From NCBI RefSeq assembly GCF_015207245.1, contig NZ_JADEXF010000318.1:1-5342 (forward strand): a stretch of DNA of 5,342 bases. The letters run 5' to 3'. This DNA comes from Nostoc cf. edaphicum LEGE 07299. Its GTDB lineage: Bacteria > Cyanobacteriota > Cyanobacteriia > Cyanobacteriales > Nostocaceae. The notes under the pieces were generated by a model, which did not search any database, had not been told where the DNA came from, and saw nothing but the letters and a program-made list of their open reading frames with translations. Position 1 is the first letter of the stretch. Each line of letters starts with the position of its first letter. Positions 1 through 5,342 of the stretch are shown piece after piece. Made by a program: the position numbers and the translations under genes.

Positions 1-2
1 AT

Positions 3-1985
3 ATTGGCGACCCAGAGCGCAACGGTTTTATTCACGTTACTGACTTGGGGCCATTGAAGCTCAAGCGTACCGCAGCGGCAATTACAGAACTATTAGCACC
101 ACAGCAGAAAGTTTTGGTGCAAGTAATGAAAGAGCCAACGGGGACAAAAGGACCCAGGCTTACGGGTAATATCACCTTACCTGGACGCTACGTAGTACTG
201 ATGCCCTACGGTCGGGGCGTAAATTTATCCCGACGGATTAAAAGTGAAAGTGAGCGCAACCGCTTGCGAGCGCTGGCGATTTTGGTCAAGCCGGCGGGAA
301 TGGGTTTGCTTGTGCGTACAGAAGCAGAAGGCAAACCCGAAGAAGCAATTATGGAAGATTTGGAATTGCTGCAAAAGCAATGGGAGGCTATCCAGCAGGA
401 AGCTCATTCCACCCGTGCTCCAGCACTGCTCAACCGAGATGATGACTTTATCCAGCGCGTATTGCGGGATATGTACGGCGCGGATGTCAACCGGATTGTC
501 GTGGATTCCAGCACTGGTTTGAAGCGCGTCAAACAGTACTTGCAAAATTGGAGCGGCGGTCAAACACCGCAGGGATTGTTGATTGACCATCATCGCGATC
601 GCTCCCCAATTTTAGAATACTTCCGCATCACTGCTGCGATTAGAGAAGCACTGAAACCAAGGGTAGACCTACCTTCTGGCGGTTACATTATCATCGAGCC
701 GACAGAGGCATTAACCGTAATCGATGTTAACTCAGGTTCGTTTACACGATCGGCAACAGCTAGAGAAACAGTTTTGTGGACAAACTGCGAAGCAGCAACA
801 GAAATCGCTCGCCAGTTGCGTCTGCGAAATATCGCTGGGGTGATCGTCGTTGATTTTATCGATATGGAATCGCGACGCGACCAACTACAAGTTCTCGAAC
901 ACTTTAATAAAGCACTCAAAGCAGACAAAGCTCGTCCCCAGATTGCCCAACTTACCGAACTGGGTTTAGTAGAATTGACCCGCAAACGTCAGGGTCAAAA
1001 TATTTATGAATTGTTTGGTGAAACTTGTCCTACCTGTGGCGGTTTAGGACATACCGTGCGTCTGCCTGGAGAAATTGAAAACCGATTGCCAATACCGGCA
1101 GAGACACCAGAGCGCGAACGTTTTGTATCCTTGCCTCACCGAGAACCACGTCAGCCTTCTGCCCGCATCCCAGAACCACGAGAAACATATGATGGATTTG
1201 GGGAAGGATTTGACGGCGACTCGGAATTGAGCAACCTAAATCTGATCAATCATCCTAGTTATCAAGAACTTAATGATAAGCGCCGTACCCGGACTCGCCG
1301 CAGTCGAATTGGTGTCAATGGGTTAAACGGGAAAGATGAAGCTCGGATTGTTCCCAGTCCCCTGACTTTTGTTAACGAGCCAGATTTAGACCTGGATATA
1401 GAACCAGAACCAGAACTAGGAGTTGCGCCAGAAATTCCCTCACCCACCCTTGGTAAACCAGGCTGGAGTGAAAGAGTAGAGCGCACTAAAATTATCAAGG
1501 CAGAACCAGTTAAACCAGTGGTCGAACCACCGGAGATTAGAACTGTAGAAATGAGCCTCCAAGAACAGGATATATTTGCCTTGATGGGAATATCTCCCTT
1601 GGTGAAGTTAGAGCAAGAGGTGAAAAATACCAAGTCTGTGATTATTAATGTGATTCAGCCCGGTCAAAAACCAACCACCCCAATTGAATCAACCTCAGAA
1701 TCAACTATTGTCCAAAAAGCAATACCTGAAATAATCACTATTGCCCAAAAGGCAACACCTGAAATAACTGCAAGCAAAATACCGACACCAAAAGTTATTG
1801 AGCCAGAACAAAAATCTTTAATCGAAGAGACAACTGAACCACCGTCGGAGTTAACTGTGAATCCTTCGGGGCGCTTGTCTGCGAAAGCTGCCGCGAAGGA
1901 AATTGCAGATGAAAATGAAGCTAATAGCAGCGCTATTGCCAGCCGCCGCCGCCGTCGCCGTTCCTCAGCGATCGAGGATAATTAA
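3..1985 (+). CDS. rne: Ribonuclease E/G, cyanobacterial type (5' end outside window)
   Basis: Endoribonuclease of the RNase E/G family, which cuts single-stranded A/U-rich RNA in mRNA decay and rRNA processing. The frame is open to the left edge and begins inside the S1 RNA-binding domain (IGDPERNGFIHVTDLG). By comparison with remembered homologues about 55 N-terminal residues are missing. In visible numbering, the 5'-monophosphate sensor pair is R105-T106 (LLVRT). The DNase I-like catalytic part has D241 and N243 in IDVNSGS and the DFIDM motif at 284-288. The zinc-link cysteines are C342 and C345 in CPTCGGLG. After about residue 355 the protein is a low-complexity, Pro/Glu-rich, non-catalytic tail ending in six arginines. 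The tail and total length (660 visible residues) fit cyanobacterial RNase E and not the short RNase G. rnhB follows after 8 bases. Identity is very secure; the true start is not visible. Confidence 0.97.
   Translation: MGDPERNGFIHVTDLGPLKLKRTAAAITELLAPQQKVLVQVMKEPTGTKGPRLTGNITLPGRYVVLMPYGRGVNLSRRIKSESERNRLRALAILVKPAGMGLLVRTEAEGKPEEAIMEDLELLQKQWEAIQQEAHSTRAPALLNRDDDFIQRVLRDMYGADVNRIVVDSSTGLKRVKQYLQNWSGGQTPQGLLIDHHRDRSPILEYFRITAAIREALKPRVDLPSGGYIIIEPTEALTVIDVNSGSFTRSATARETVLWTNCEAATEIARQLRLRNIAGVIVVDFIDMESRRDQLQVLEHFNKALKADKARPQIAQLTELGLVELTRKRQGQNIYELFGETCPTCGGLGHTVRLPGEIENRLPIPAETPERERFVSLPHREPRQPSARIPEPRETYDGFGEGFDGDSELSNLNLINHPSYQELNDKRRTRTRRSRIGVNGLNGKDEARIVPSPLTFVNEPDLDLDIEPEPELGVAPEIPSPTLGKPGWSERVERTKIIKAEPVKPVVEPPEIRTVEMSLQEQDIFALMGISPLVKLEQEVKNTKSVIINVIQPGQKPTTPIESTSESTIVQKAIPEIITIAQKATPEITASKIPTPKVIEPEQKSLIEETTEPPSELTVNPSGRLSAKAAAKEIADENEANSSAIASRRRRRRSSAIEDN
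595..602. repeat. HIP1 octamer (in rne)
   Basis: Perfect GCGATCGC, the highly iterated palindrome of many cyanobacterial genomes, read here within H-R-D-R-S of RNase E. Confidence 0.9.
1707..1772 (+). repeat. Tandem 33-bp (11-codon) duplication in the rne tail
   Basis: Two adjacent in-frame 33-base units, 1707-1739 and 1740-1772, match at 26 of 33 positions by eye. They encode IVQKAIPEIIT and IAQKATPEITA. The duplication lies in the unstructured C-terminal tail of RNase E, where length changes are expected to be tolerated. It looks like an old, partly decayed duplication. Confidence 0.75.
1944..1970 (+). other. PNPase-binding nonapeptide RRRRRRSSA at the RNase E C-terminus
   Basis: The end of rne encodes RRRRRRSSA, followed by only four more residues (IEDN). 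As I recall the literature, this nonapeptide near the end of cyanobacterial RNase E recruits polynucleotide phosphorylase, giving a minimal degradosome. The six arginines use a CGC/CGT run. The motif is read directly from the sequence. The PNPase partner is established knowledge for related cyanobacteria and is inferred here. Confidence 0.85.
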
Positions 1986-1993
1986 TTTAATTT

Positions 1994-2650
1994 ATGGTAG
2001 AAACATCGCCAACGCCTTTGGAACAATCCACTTGGCTAGAGTTTTCTACCTTGTCAGATATTCCAGGGTTGGTTGCAGGTGTGGATGAAGTAGGGCGAGG
2101 CGCTCTGTTTGGTCCTGTGGTGGCGGCAGCAGTGCTCCTACCAGATCGCGCTTTGCCAATACTGATGGCAGCTAAAATCAAAGACAGTAAAAAGTTGTCT
2201 AGTTCTCGGAGAACTCAGCTAGCGCAGCAAATTTGTGCGCTGGCTATAGATTGGAAAATTGGGTTTGCTTCTACTGCTGAAATTGACAAGATAAATATTT
2301 TGCAAGCGACGTTGTTAGCAATGAAGCGGGCTGTGCTGAAGTTAAAGGTACAGCCTGCACTCTGCTTAATTGACGGCAATCAGTCAATCAAAGATTTGCT
2401 ATTGCCGCAACAAACAATAGTTAAAGGGGACGAGCGATCGCTCGCTATTGCCTCTGCTAGTATTGTCGCTAAGGTTTGGCGTGACGATCTGATAATGCGT
2501 CTAGCATTAAAATACCCTATGTACAACCTGGAATGTAACAAGGGTTATGGTAGCCAGCGGCATTTGCTGGCTTTGCAACAATACGGGCCTTCGCCCCTAC
2601 ATCGTCAGTCTTTTCGTCCTTGCCAAATCAAAGGTCTGAGTGTTGAGTGA
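1994..2650 (+). CDS. rnhB: Ribonuclease HII
   Basis: Type 2 RNase H, which nicks the RNA strand of RNA-DNA hybrids and starts removal of single ribonucleotides misincorporated in DNA. The 218 residues are a full-length enzyme. The four acidic catalytic residues are visible: D31 and E32 in AGVDEVGRG, D127 in LIDGNQ, and D146 in VKGD. They are followed by the conserved IASASIVAKVWRD segment and a C-terminal NKGYGSQRHL/HRQSF region. The ATG at 1994 is the first possible start, because an in-frame TAA lies at 1988-1990. No Shine-Dalgarno sequence sits at normal spacing; the nearest purine run (GAGGA, 1974-1978) is inside the end of rne, 15 bases away. With only 8 bases from the rne stop, co-transcription and translational coupling are likely. 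A HIP1 site falls just after the D146 codon. Confidence 0.96.
   Translation: MVETSPTPLEQSTWLEFSTLSDIPGLVAGVDEVGRGALFGPVVAAAVLLPDRALPILMAAKIKDSKKLSSSRRTQLAQQICALAIDWKIGFASTAEIDKINILQATLLAMKRAVLKLKVQPALCLIDGNQSIKDLLLPQQTIVKGDERSLAIASASIVAKVWRDDLIMRLALKYPMYNLECNKGYGSQRHLLALQQYGPSPLHRQSFRPCQIKGLSVE
2434..2441. repeat. HIP1 octamer (in rnhB)
   Basis: Perfect GCGATCGC encoding part of E-R-S-L (147-150), directly after the catalytic D146 codon of RNase HII. Confidence 0.9.
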
Positions 2651-2653
2651 TTG

Positions 2654-2768
2654 AAGAATACAGAATTCAGAATGAATTAATCTAGAAAACTCTGTGGGAT
2701 CTTGCTATAGACCTTTTATTAATTACAGAATTCAATTCTAAATTCTGGCTCCTGGCTTCTGAATTCTG
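2654..2768. repeat. Heptad-periodic inverted repeat between convergent genes
   Basis: The gap between rnhB and the DUF1997 gene holds 7-base units in two facing arms. The left arm has AAGAATA, CAGAATT and CAGAATG (2654-2674). The right arm has AATTCTA, AATTCTG, GCTCCTG, GCTTCTG and AATTCTG (2734-2768), all in one 7-base register. The outer parts form a perfect 13-bp inverted repeat, 2660-2672 against 2757-2769. A further copy of ACAGAATTCA lies at 2725-2734. Arrays of this kind (STRR-like heptanucleotides) are known from filamentous cyanobacteria. The transcript could fold on either strand, but no T-run marks it as a classical terminator. Confidence 0.7.
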
Positions 2769-2780
2769 TTTGTTAAAAAA

Positions 2781-3368
2781 TTACTCAGCATTCAGGATTG
2801 GTAATTCAGTACTATCACTGTCAAGTCCTCTATCTTTGGTTTGTGATATCACCCAGTAGCGATAATCTGCTAAAAGTTGATTTAATAACCGTTGCTTGAC
2901 TGACAACAGTACGCTTTTAAGCAAACCATTGCCAGTAGCTTCTAAAATCGGCTTAGGAGTAAAGGAAAATGGCGGTGGGAAATCCACCACGACTTCTAAA
3001 TCAGCTTTTCCTTGCAGACGAGTGCCAGTGCTAAACTCTTTAGGAGACAAATAGCCTTTTAAATTGAGAGCAAAGCGCTGGTTAATATACTCGAAACCTA
3101 AAATTTCACAGTTTAGCGATCGCAAATAAATTATTCCATTTGATTCTGCCCAGACTCTCATGTCTACAGTAGGTTGAATACTCAATGACATAAAAGTTAG
3201 CGGACGCATTTTCAAGCGAAATACTTCCTCAGAAAGCTGCTGAATTCTACTGGTGTCAGCCAAAGCCTTAACTAGACGTTGAGGCTGGCGCAAGTAGTGC
3301 TGAATGGGAATAGGCTGCTCTGGAACAGCGATTTCCACTGATTGGGAGGCAGTAAACTTGGTAGCCAT
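2781..3368 (-). CDS. DUF1997 family protein
   Basis: Conserved protein of 195 residues that I recognise as the DUF1997 family of cyanobacteria and plastid-bearing plants. Its biochemical role is not known to me. Family-typical stretches are the start (MATKFTASQSVEIAV), PIPIQHYLRQPQRLV (about 20-34), FRLKMRPLTFMSLSIQPTVDMRVW (about 50-73) and the middle segment FEYINQRFALNLKG. The C-terminal third is helical in appearance and ends in a variable acidic tail. No signal peptide or membrane segment is seen, so it is probably cytosolic. The start is the only ATG before the family-conserved N-terminus; no Shine-Dalgarno sequence precedes it. It converges with rnhB and lies 72 AT-rich bases downstream of the VOC gene on the same strand, so read-through from that gene is possible. 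Confidence 0.9.
   Translation of the reverse strand: MATKFTASQSVEIAVPEQPIPIQHYLRQPQRLVKALADTSRIQQLSEEVFRLKMRPLTFMSLSIQPTVDMRVWAESNGIIYLRSLNCEILGFEYINQRFALNLKGYLSPKEFSTGTRLQGKADLEVVVDFPPPFSFTPKPILEATGNGLLKSVLLSVKQRLLNQLLADYRYWVISQTKDRGLDSDSTELPILNAE
3116..3123. repeat. HIP1 octamer (in DUF1997 gene)
   Basis: Perfect GCGATCGC, read on the minus strand as part of L-R-S-L. Confidence 0.9.
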
Positions 3369-3440
3369 GAATTGAAGGAAGTAATTGTTTGATACTTTTA
3401 TTATTGATTAATTTATTATGTTTATTTTTTTTAATTTAGA

Positions 3441-3827
3441 TTACATTGAACTAGCAATTTCAACAAGAATTCCATCCAAATCACGGACATAAGCCACTGT
3501 TTGTCCCCAAGGTTTAACTTTGGCATCTGCAACAACCACAGCACCACCTTCTATGGCACGCGACAAAGCTGCTGCTGTATCGTCTGTTACAAAACCAACC
3601 TCAATACCAGCAGGTAGATTTAATAGACTGTTTTCTTGGAATCCTTGGGGAAGGTTAGATTTTGCAAGTTCATTTGAGGCGAAAGCAAGAGTTGTTCCAC
3701 CCGTTTCCATCTCGGCGTATTGTTTGCTCTCGTGAATAAACTGCTGTTTCAGACCAAATGCCTTTTCATAAAAAGCAACCGATTGGACAACATCCTTTAC
3801 ATAAAGAATTGTGTAAGAAAACTTCAT
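3441..3827 (-). CDS. VOC-superfamily (glyoxalase/dioxygenase fold) protein
   Basis: Small single-subunit member of the vicinal oxygen chelate superfamily, 128 residues with two beta-alpha-beta-beta-beta modules. The first module is YTILYVKDVVQSVAFYEKAFGL (5-26) followed by YAEMETGGTTLAFAS (37-51). The second is GIEVGFVTDD (74-83), a helix, and VRDLDGILVEIAS (114-126). E39 or E41, E76 and E123 occupy positions where family members usually hold the metal. The position matching the first histidine of glyoxalase I is Tyr5 and the second is Glu76, so canonical glyoxalase I activity is unlikely. Substrate is unknown; a dioxygenase-like, binding or resistance role are all open. The gene is divergent from pheA, has its own promoter candidate, and seems an accessory insertion in an otherwise conserved order. 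Confidence 0.9.
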   Translation of the reverse strand: MKFSYTILYVKDVVQSVAFYEKAFGLKQQFIHESKQYAEMETGGTTLAFASNELAKSNLPQGFQENSLLNLPAGIEVGFVTDDTAAALSRAIEGGAVVVADAKVKPWGQTVAYVRDLDGILVEIASSM

Positions 3828-3862
3828 AATGTTTATTTCTCACTGAAACAACCACTGAAGTT

Positions 3863-3891
3863 AAACTAGTACATTTGCTCTATTTAGTCAA
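3863..3891 (-). promoter_or_regulatory. Candidate promoter of the VOC gene
   Basis: Read on the minus strand, TTGACT (3886-3891) matches the -35 consensus at five of six positions. It is followed after 17 bases by TAGTTT (3863-3868), a weak -10 element. Transcription would start near 3856 and leave a leader of about 28 bases. A weak GTGAGA purine stretch (3838-3843) lies about 10 bases before the ATG. Spacing supports the call; the -10 match is poor. Confidence 0.4.
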
Positions 3892-3903
3892 GTAACCACA
3901 GTG

Positions 3904-3917
3904 TTGTACAGGTACAA
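3904..3917. promoter_or_regulatory. Inverted repeat TTGTAC-AG-GTACAA, candidate operator
   Basis: Perfect 6-bp arms with a 2-base centre, in the region between two divergent genes. It ends 4 bases before the candidate pheA -10 box and begins 12 bases from the candidate VOC -35 box, where a dimeric regulator could affect both genes. An overlapping looser pair, TACAG (3907-3911) and CTGTA (3919-3923), extends the symmetry. It does not fit the NtcA consensus GTA-N8-TAC. The regulator is unknown. Confidence 0.4.
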
Positions 3918-3921
3918 ACTG

Positions 3922-3927
3922 TATAAT
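3922..3927 (+). promoter_or_regulatory. Candidate -10 box upstream of pheA
   Basis: A perfect TATAAT hexamer facing pheA. No good -35 hexamer is found 16-18 bases upstream, so it would have to work as an activator-dependent (type 2) promoter, which is common in cyanobacteria. Transcription from about 3934 would give an AT-rich leader of roughly 120 bases. TATAGT (4017-4022) and TATAAA (4024-4029) are nearer alternatives without matching -35 elements. Confidence 0.35.
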
Positions 3928-4052
3928 TACACTATCTACAAGAGCAGTATGTAATTAAATAAATCAAATTAAAGCAATATTGTTGGTCAATAAAGAAATG
4001 CTGGGTTTACTAACGATATAGTCTATAAATTGAACAGATAACTAATAAACAC

Positions 4053-4928
4053 ATGACTTTATCGATCGCACATTTAGGGCCTTCCGGTACTTATGCAGAA
4101 CAAGCAACTATTTTTTATGCCAACTGGTTGAGCAAAAGTAGGGGAATTGAAGCTAGATTATGCCCCTATCCCAGCATTTCCCAATCACTGCACGCCGTTG
4201 CGAATGGTCAAGCGCAGTTGGCTGTTGTACCAGTGGAAAATTCTATTGAAGGAAGTGTTACTACAACACTGGATACACTTTGGCAGTTAGACAGTTTGCG
4301 AATTCAGTTGGCTTTGGTATTACCCATTGCCCACATGTTAATTTCTTGTGCGCCTAATTTAGATAGTATTAAAACTGTTTACTCTCACCCCCAAGCTTTG
4401 GCACAATGTCAAGGATGGTTAGAGCAGTTTTTGCCGACTATACAGATTATTCCTAGCAATTCTACAACCGAAGCACTACAGCGATTGGAGCAAGAGACAA
4501 CAACAGCAGCGATCGCTTCTAGTAGAGCCGCTCAACTCTACAAATTGCCGATACTTGCCAGTAACATCAACGACTATCCAGAAAACTTTACTCGTTTTTG
4601 GGTAGTAAGTCAAGGTGAAGTGGACGCTGGATACCAGGCAACAAAAGCGCCTGCTAGTCACACATCGCTGGCTTTTAGTATGCCTGCCAACACACCTGGA
4701 GCATTAGTCAAACCTTTGCAAATATTTGCTCAACTAGGGATTAACCTCAGCCGGATTGAATCTCGTCCGACGAAGCGATCGCTAGGCGAATACTTGTTTT
4801 TCATAGATTTAGAAGCAGATGCCAAGGAAGCACAAATGCAATCTGCTTTAGCAGAATTAACTACCCACACAGAGATTTTAAAAATTCTTGGCGCTTACAA
4901 TGTTTTACCGATCACCGCCCTTACTTAA
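4053..4928 (+). CDS. pheA: Prephenate dehydratase (monofunctional, with ACT domain)
   Basis: Converts prephenate to phenylpyruvate, the branch step to phenylalanine; cytosolic. The 291 residues are full length for the monofunctional enzyme, without the chorismate mutase domain of the enterobacterial fusion. The catalytic domain (about 1-188) shows LGPSGTYAEQAT (8-19), VVPVENSIEGSV (58-69), SHPQAL (111-116) and ENFTRFWVV (177-185), where T180-R181-F182 is the catalytic TRF motif. The ACT domain (about 203-285) has GALV (216-219) and ESRP (236-239), the phenylalanine-binding motifs, so feedback inhibition is expected. The ATG at 4053 is the only start between the in-frame stop at 4026-4028 and the first conserved motif; no Shine-Dalgarno sequence precedes it. 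Some family members may also use arogenate, which the sequence does not settle. Confidence 0.96.
   Translation: MTLSIAHLGPSGTYAEQATIFYANWLSKSRGIEARLCPYPSISQSLHAVANGQAQLAVVPVENSIEGSVTTTLDTLWQLDSLRIQLALVLPIAHMLISCAPNLDSIKTVYSHPQALAQCQGWLEQFLPTIQIIPSNSTTEALQRLEQETTTAAIASSRAAQLYKLPILASNINDYPENFTRFWVVSQGEVDAGYQATKAPASHTSLAFSMPANTPGALVKPLQIFAQLGINLSRIESRPTKRSLGEYLFFIDLEADAKEAQMQSALAELTTHTEILKILGAYNVLPITALT
4509..4516. repeat. HIP1 octamer (in pheA, first)
   Basis: Perfect GCGATCGC, read as A-I-A (153-155) in the catalytic domain of prephenate dehydratase. Confidence 0.9.
4775..4782. repeat. HIP1 octamer (in pheA, second)
   Basis: Perfect GCGATCGC, read as part of K-R-S-L (241-244), just after the ESRP motif of the ACT domain. 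Confidence 0.9.
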
Positions 4929-5072
4929 AAAGTTAGAAGTTATTTGTTAAGAGTTATCATTTGGGATTTACCAGTTATCAGCTAGGAAATATAAATTATA
5001 AGTTGTCGAGCTTTTATTTTTATTTTTTATTCCTAACTCCTCACTCTTAACTCCTAACTCCTCACTTTTCAC
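4928..5072. repeat. Heptad-periodic inverted repeat, pheA / LON-gene junction
   Basis: The right arm has six heptamers in register from 5031 to 5072: TCCTAAC, TCCTCAC, TCTTAAC, TCCTAAC, TCCTCAC, TTTTCAC. The left arm has GTTAGAA, GTTATTT, GTTAAGA and GTTATCA (4932-4959), and GTTATCA recurs at 4974, exactly 21 bases on. Facing arms 4928-4966 and 5031-5069 can pair in register at 29 of 39 positions by eye, around a loop of 64 bases rich in A and T. The left arm begins at the last base of the pheA stop codon and the right arm enters the LON-domain gene. A bidirectional 3'-end stem-loop is plausible. It belongs to the STRR-like heptanucleotide class. Confidence 0.75.
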
Positions 5073-5342
5073 TAAATGTATCTTTGAGAACAGCGCGAGC
5101 TGCCAAGTGATTCCGAGTAGAAGTTAAAATTTCTGCTTCCCGCTCTAGACGAGTCACAGTATCTTGCATTTCTAACAATAATTGCTGCTCTGCGGCGACA
5201 CCATAAAGATTACTGGCTACCCAATAAGATAACTCTGTTGGTAGATCGGGCAAATCTTCTGGCAATTCAATATTTTGTTCGGTTAATTTGGCTGACAGAC
5301 GCACCACATCTCGCAGTAGTTGTTCTACTTCAGTTGATAAAG
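5062..5342 (-). CDS. LON substrate-binding domain protein, C-terminal part (5' end outside window)
   Basis: The frame is open to the right window edge, giving 92 residues of a C-terminus. I recognise the segments VEQLLRDVVRLSAKL, LPEDLPDLPTELSYWVASNL and RLEREAEILTSTRNHLAARA as the end of the cyanobacterial protein with an N-terminal LON substrate-binding domain (LonB/LAN type). It lacks the ATPase and protease of true Lon; its role is unknown, and the diagnostic domain itself lies outside the window. This part is largely alpha-helical, with a short coiled-coil-like stretch near the end. The final S-E-K and the TGA stop lie inside a heptad repeat array, so the last residues probably derive from the repeat. 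The gene converges with pheA. Confidence 0.85.
   Translation of the reverse strand, partial: LSTEVEQLLRDVVRLSAKLTEQNIELPEDLPDLPTELSYWVASNLYGVAAEQQLLLEMQDTVTRLEREAEILTSTRNHLAARAVLKDTFSEK

Noticed and set aside
45..47. TTG as a start codon for rne
   Set aside because: The same frame upstream encodes conserved S1-domain residues (IGDPERNGFIHVTD), so the gene starts outside the window.
225..593. Minus-strand open frame of 122 codons opposite rne
   Set aside because: It overlaps the conserved 5'-sensor region of RNase E and shows no family motif; a shadow of the real gene.
1262..1633. Minus-strand open frame of 123 codons opposite the rne tail
   Set aside because: It has no recognisable domain, lies opposite a secure gene, and its Ser/Gly-rich composition is what the complement of the Pro/Glu-rich tail would give.
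3421..3432. T-run as a terminator
   Set aside because: Both flanking genes are transcribed on the minus strand, where it reads as an A-run, and no GC-rich stem precedes it.
3904..3934. NtcA or LexA site in the VOC-pheA spacer
   Set aside because: No GTA-N8-TAC with correct spacing exists, and the GTAC-AG-GTAC centre is too short for the cyanobacterial LexA box as I know it.
3975..3982. CAATATTG palindrome upstream of pheA
   Set aside because: An 8-base palindrome in AT-rich sequence is expected by chance and is not placed at a promoter element.
5031..5072. CRISPR array
   Set aside because: The units are 7 bases and directly adjacent with no spacers; no cas gene is present.
5305..5307. GTG (minus strand) as the start of a short gene
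   Set aside because: The frame continues upstream with family-typical residues to the window edge; this is an internal valine codon.

Overview
This 5.3 kb window looks like ordinary chromosome from a filamentous, probably Nostocales-type cyanobacterium. The evidence is the cyanobacterial form of RNase E with the C-terminal RRRRRRSSA peptide, a DUF1997 protein, five perfect HIP1 octamers (GCGATCGC) in about 5 kb, and heptad-periodic repeats between genes. From memory, and not checked here, the order rne, rnhB, DUF1997 gene, pheA, LON-domain gene (then rpsJ/tuf) is common in cyanobacteria.

Layout. Positions 3-1985 (+) hold most of rne, cut at its 5' end by the window edge. Eight bases later comes rnhB (1994-2650, +), so two RNA-cleaving enzymes probably share a transcript. 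A 130-base convergent gap with heptad repeats in mirrored arms separates rnhB from a DUF1997 gene (2781-3368, -). Upstream of that gene on the same strand is a small VOC (glyoxalase-fold) gene (3441-3827, -). A 225-base divergent region follows, with a candidate promoter for each side and a perfect TTGTAC-AG-GTACAA inverted repeat between them. It leads into pheA, prephenate dehydratase (4053-4928, +). A second convergent gap (4929-5061) carries a larger heptad-repeat hairpin that runs into the last codons of a LON-domain protein gene (5062-5342, -), cut by the right window edge.

The genes are housekeeping in character: RNA turnover and processing (rne), removal of RNA from RNA-DNA hybrids (rnhB), phenylalanine synthesis (pheA), and conserved proteins of unknown role. 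The VOC gene is the one that looks accessory. I found no mobile element, CRISPR array, tRNA or rRNA, and no convincing new multi-gene system. The most unusual signal is the pair of heptad-periodic inverted-repeat arrays, one at each of the two convergent gene junctions. They share a related heptamer, and one supplies the stop codon and last residues of its neighbouring gene.
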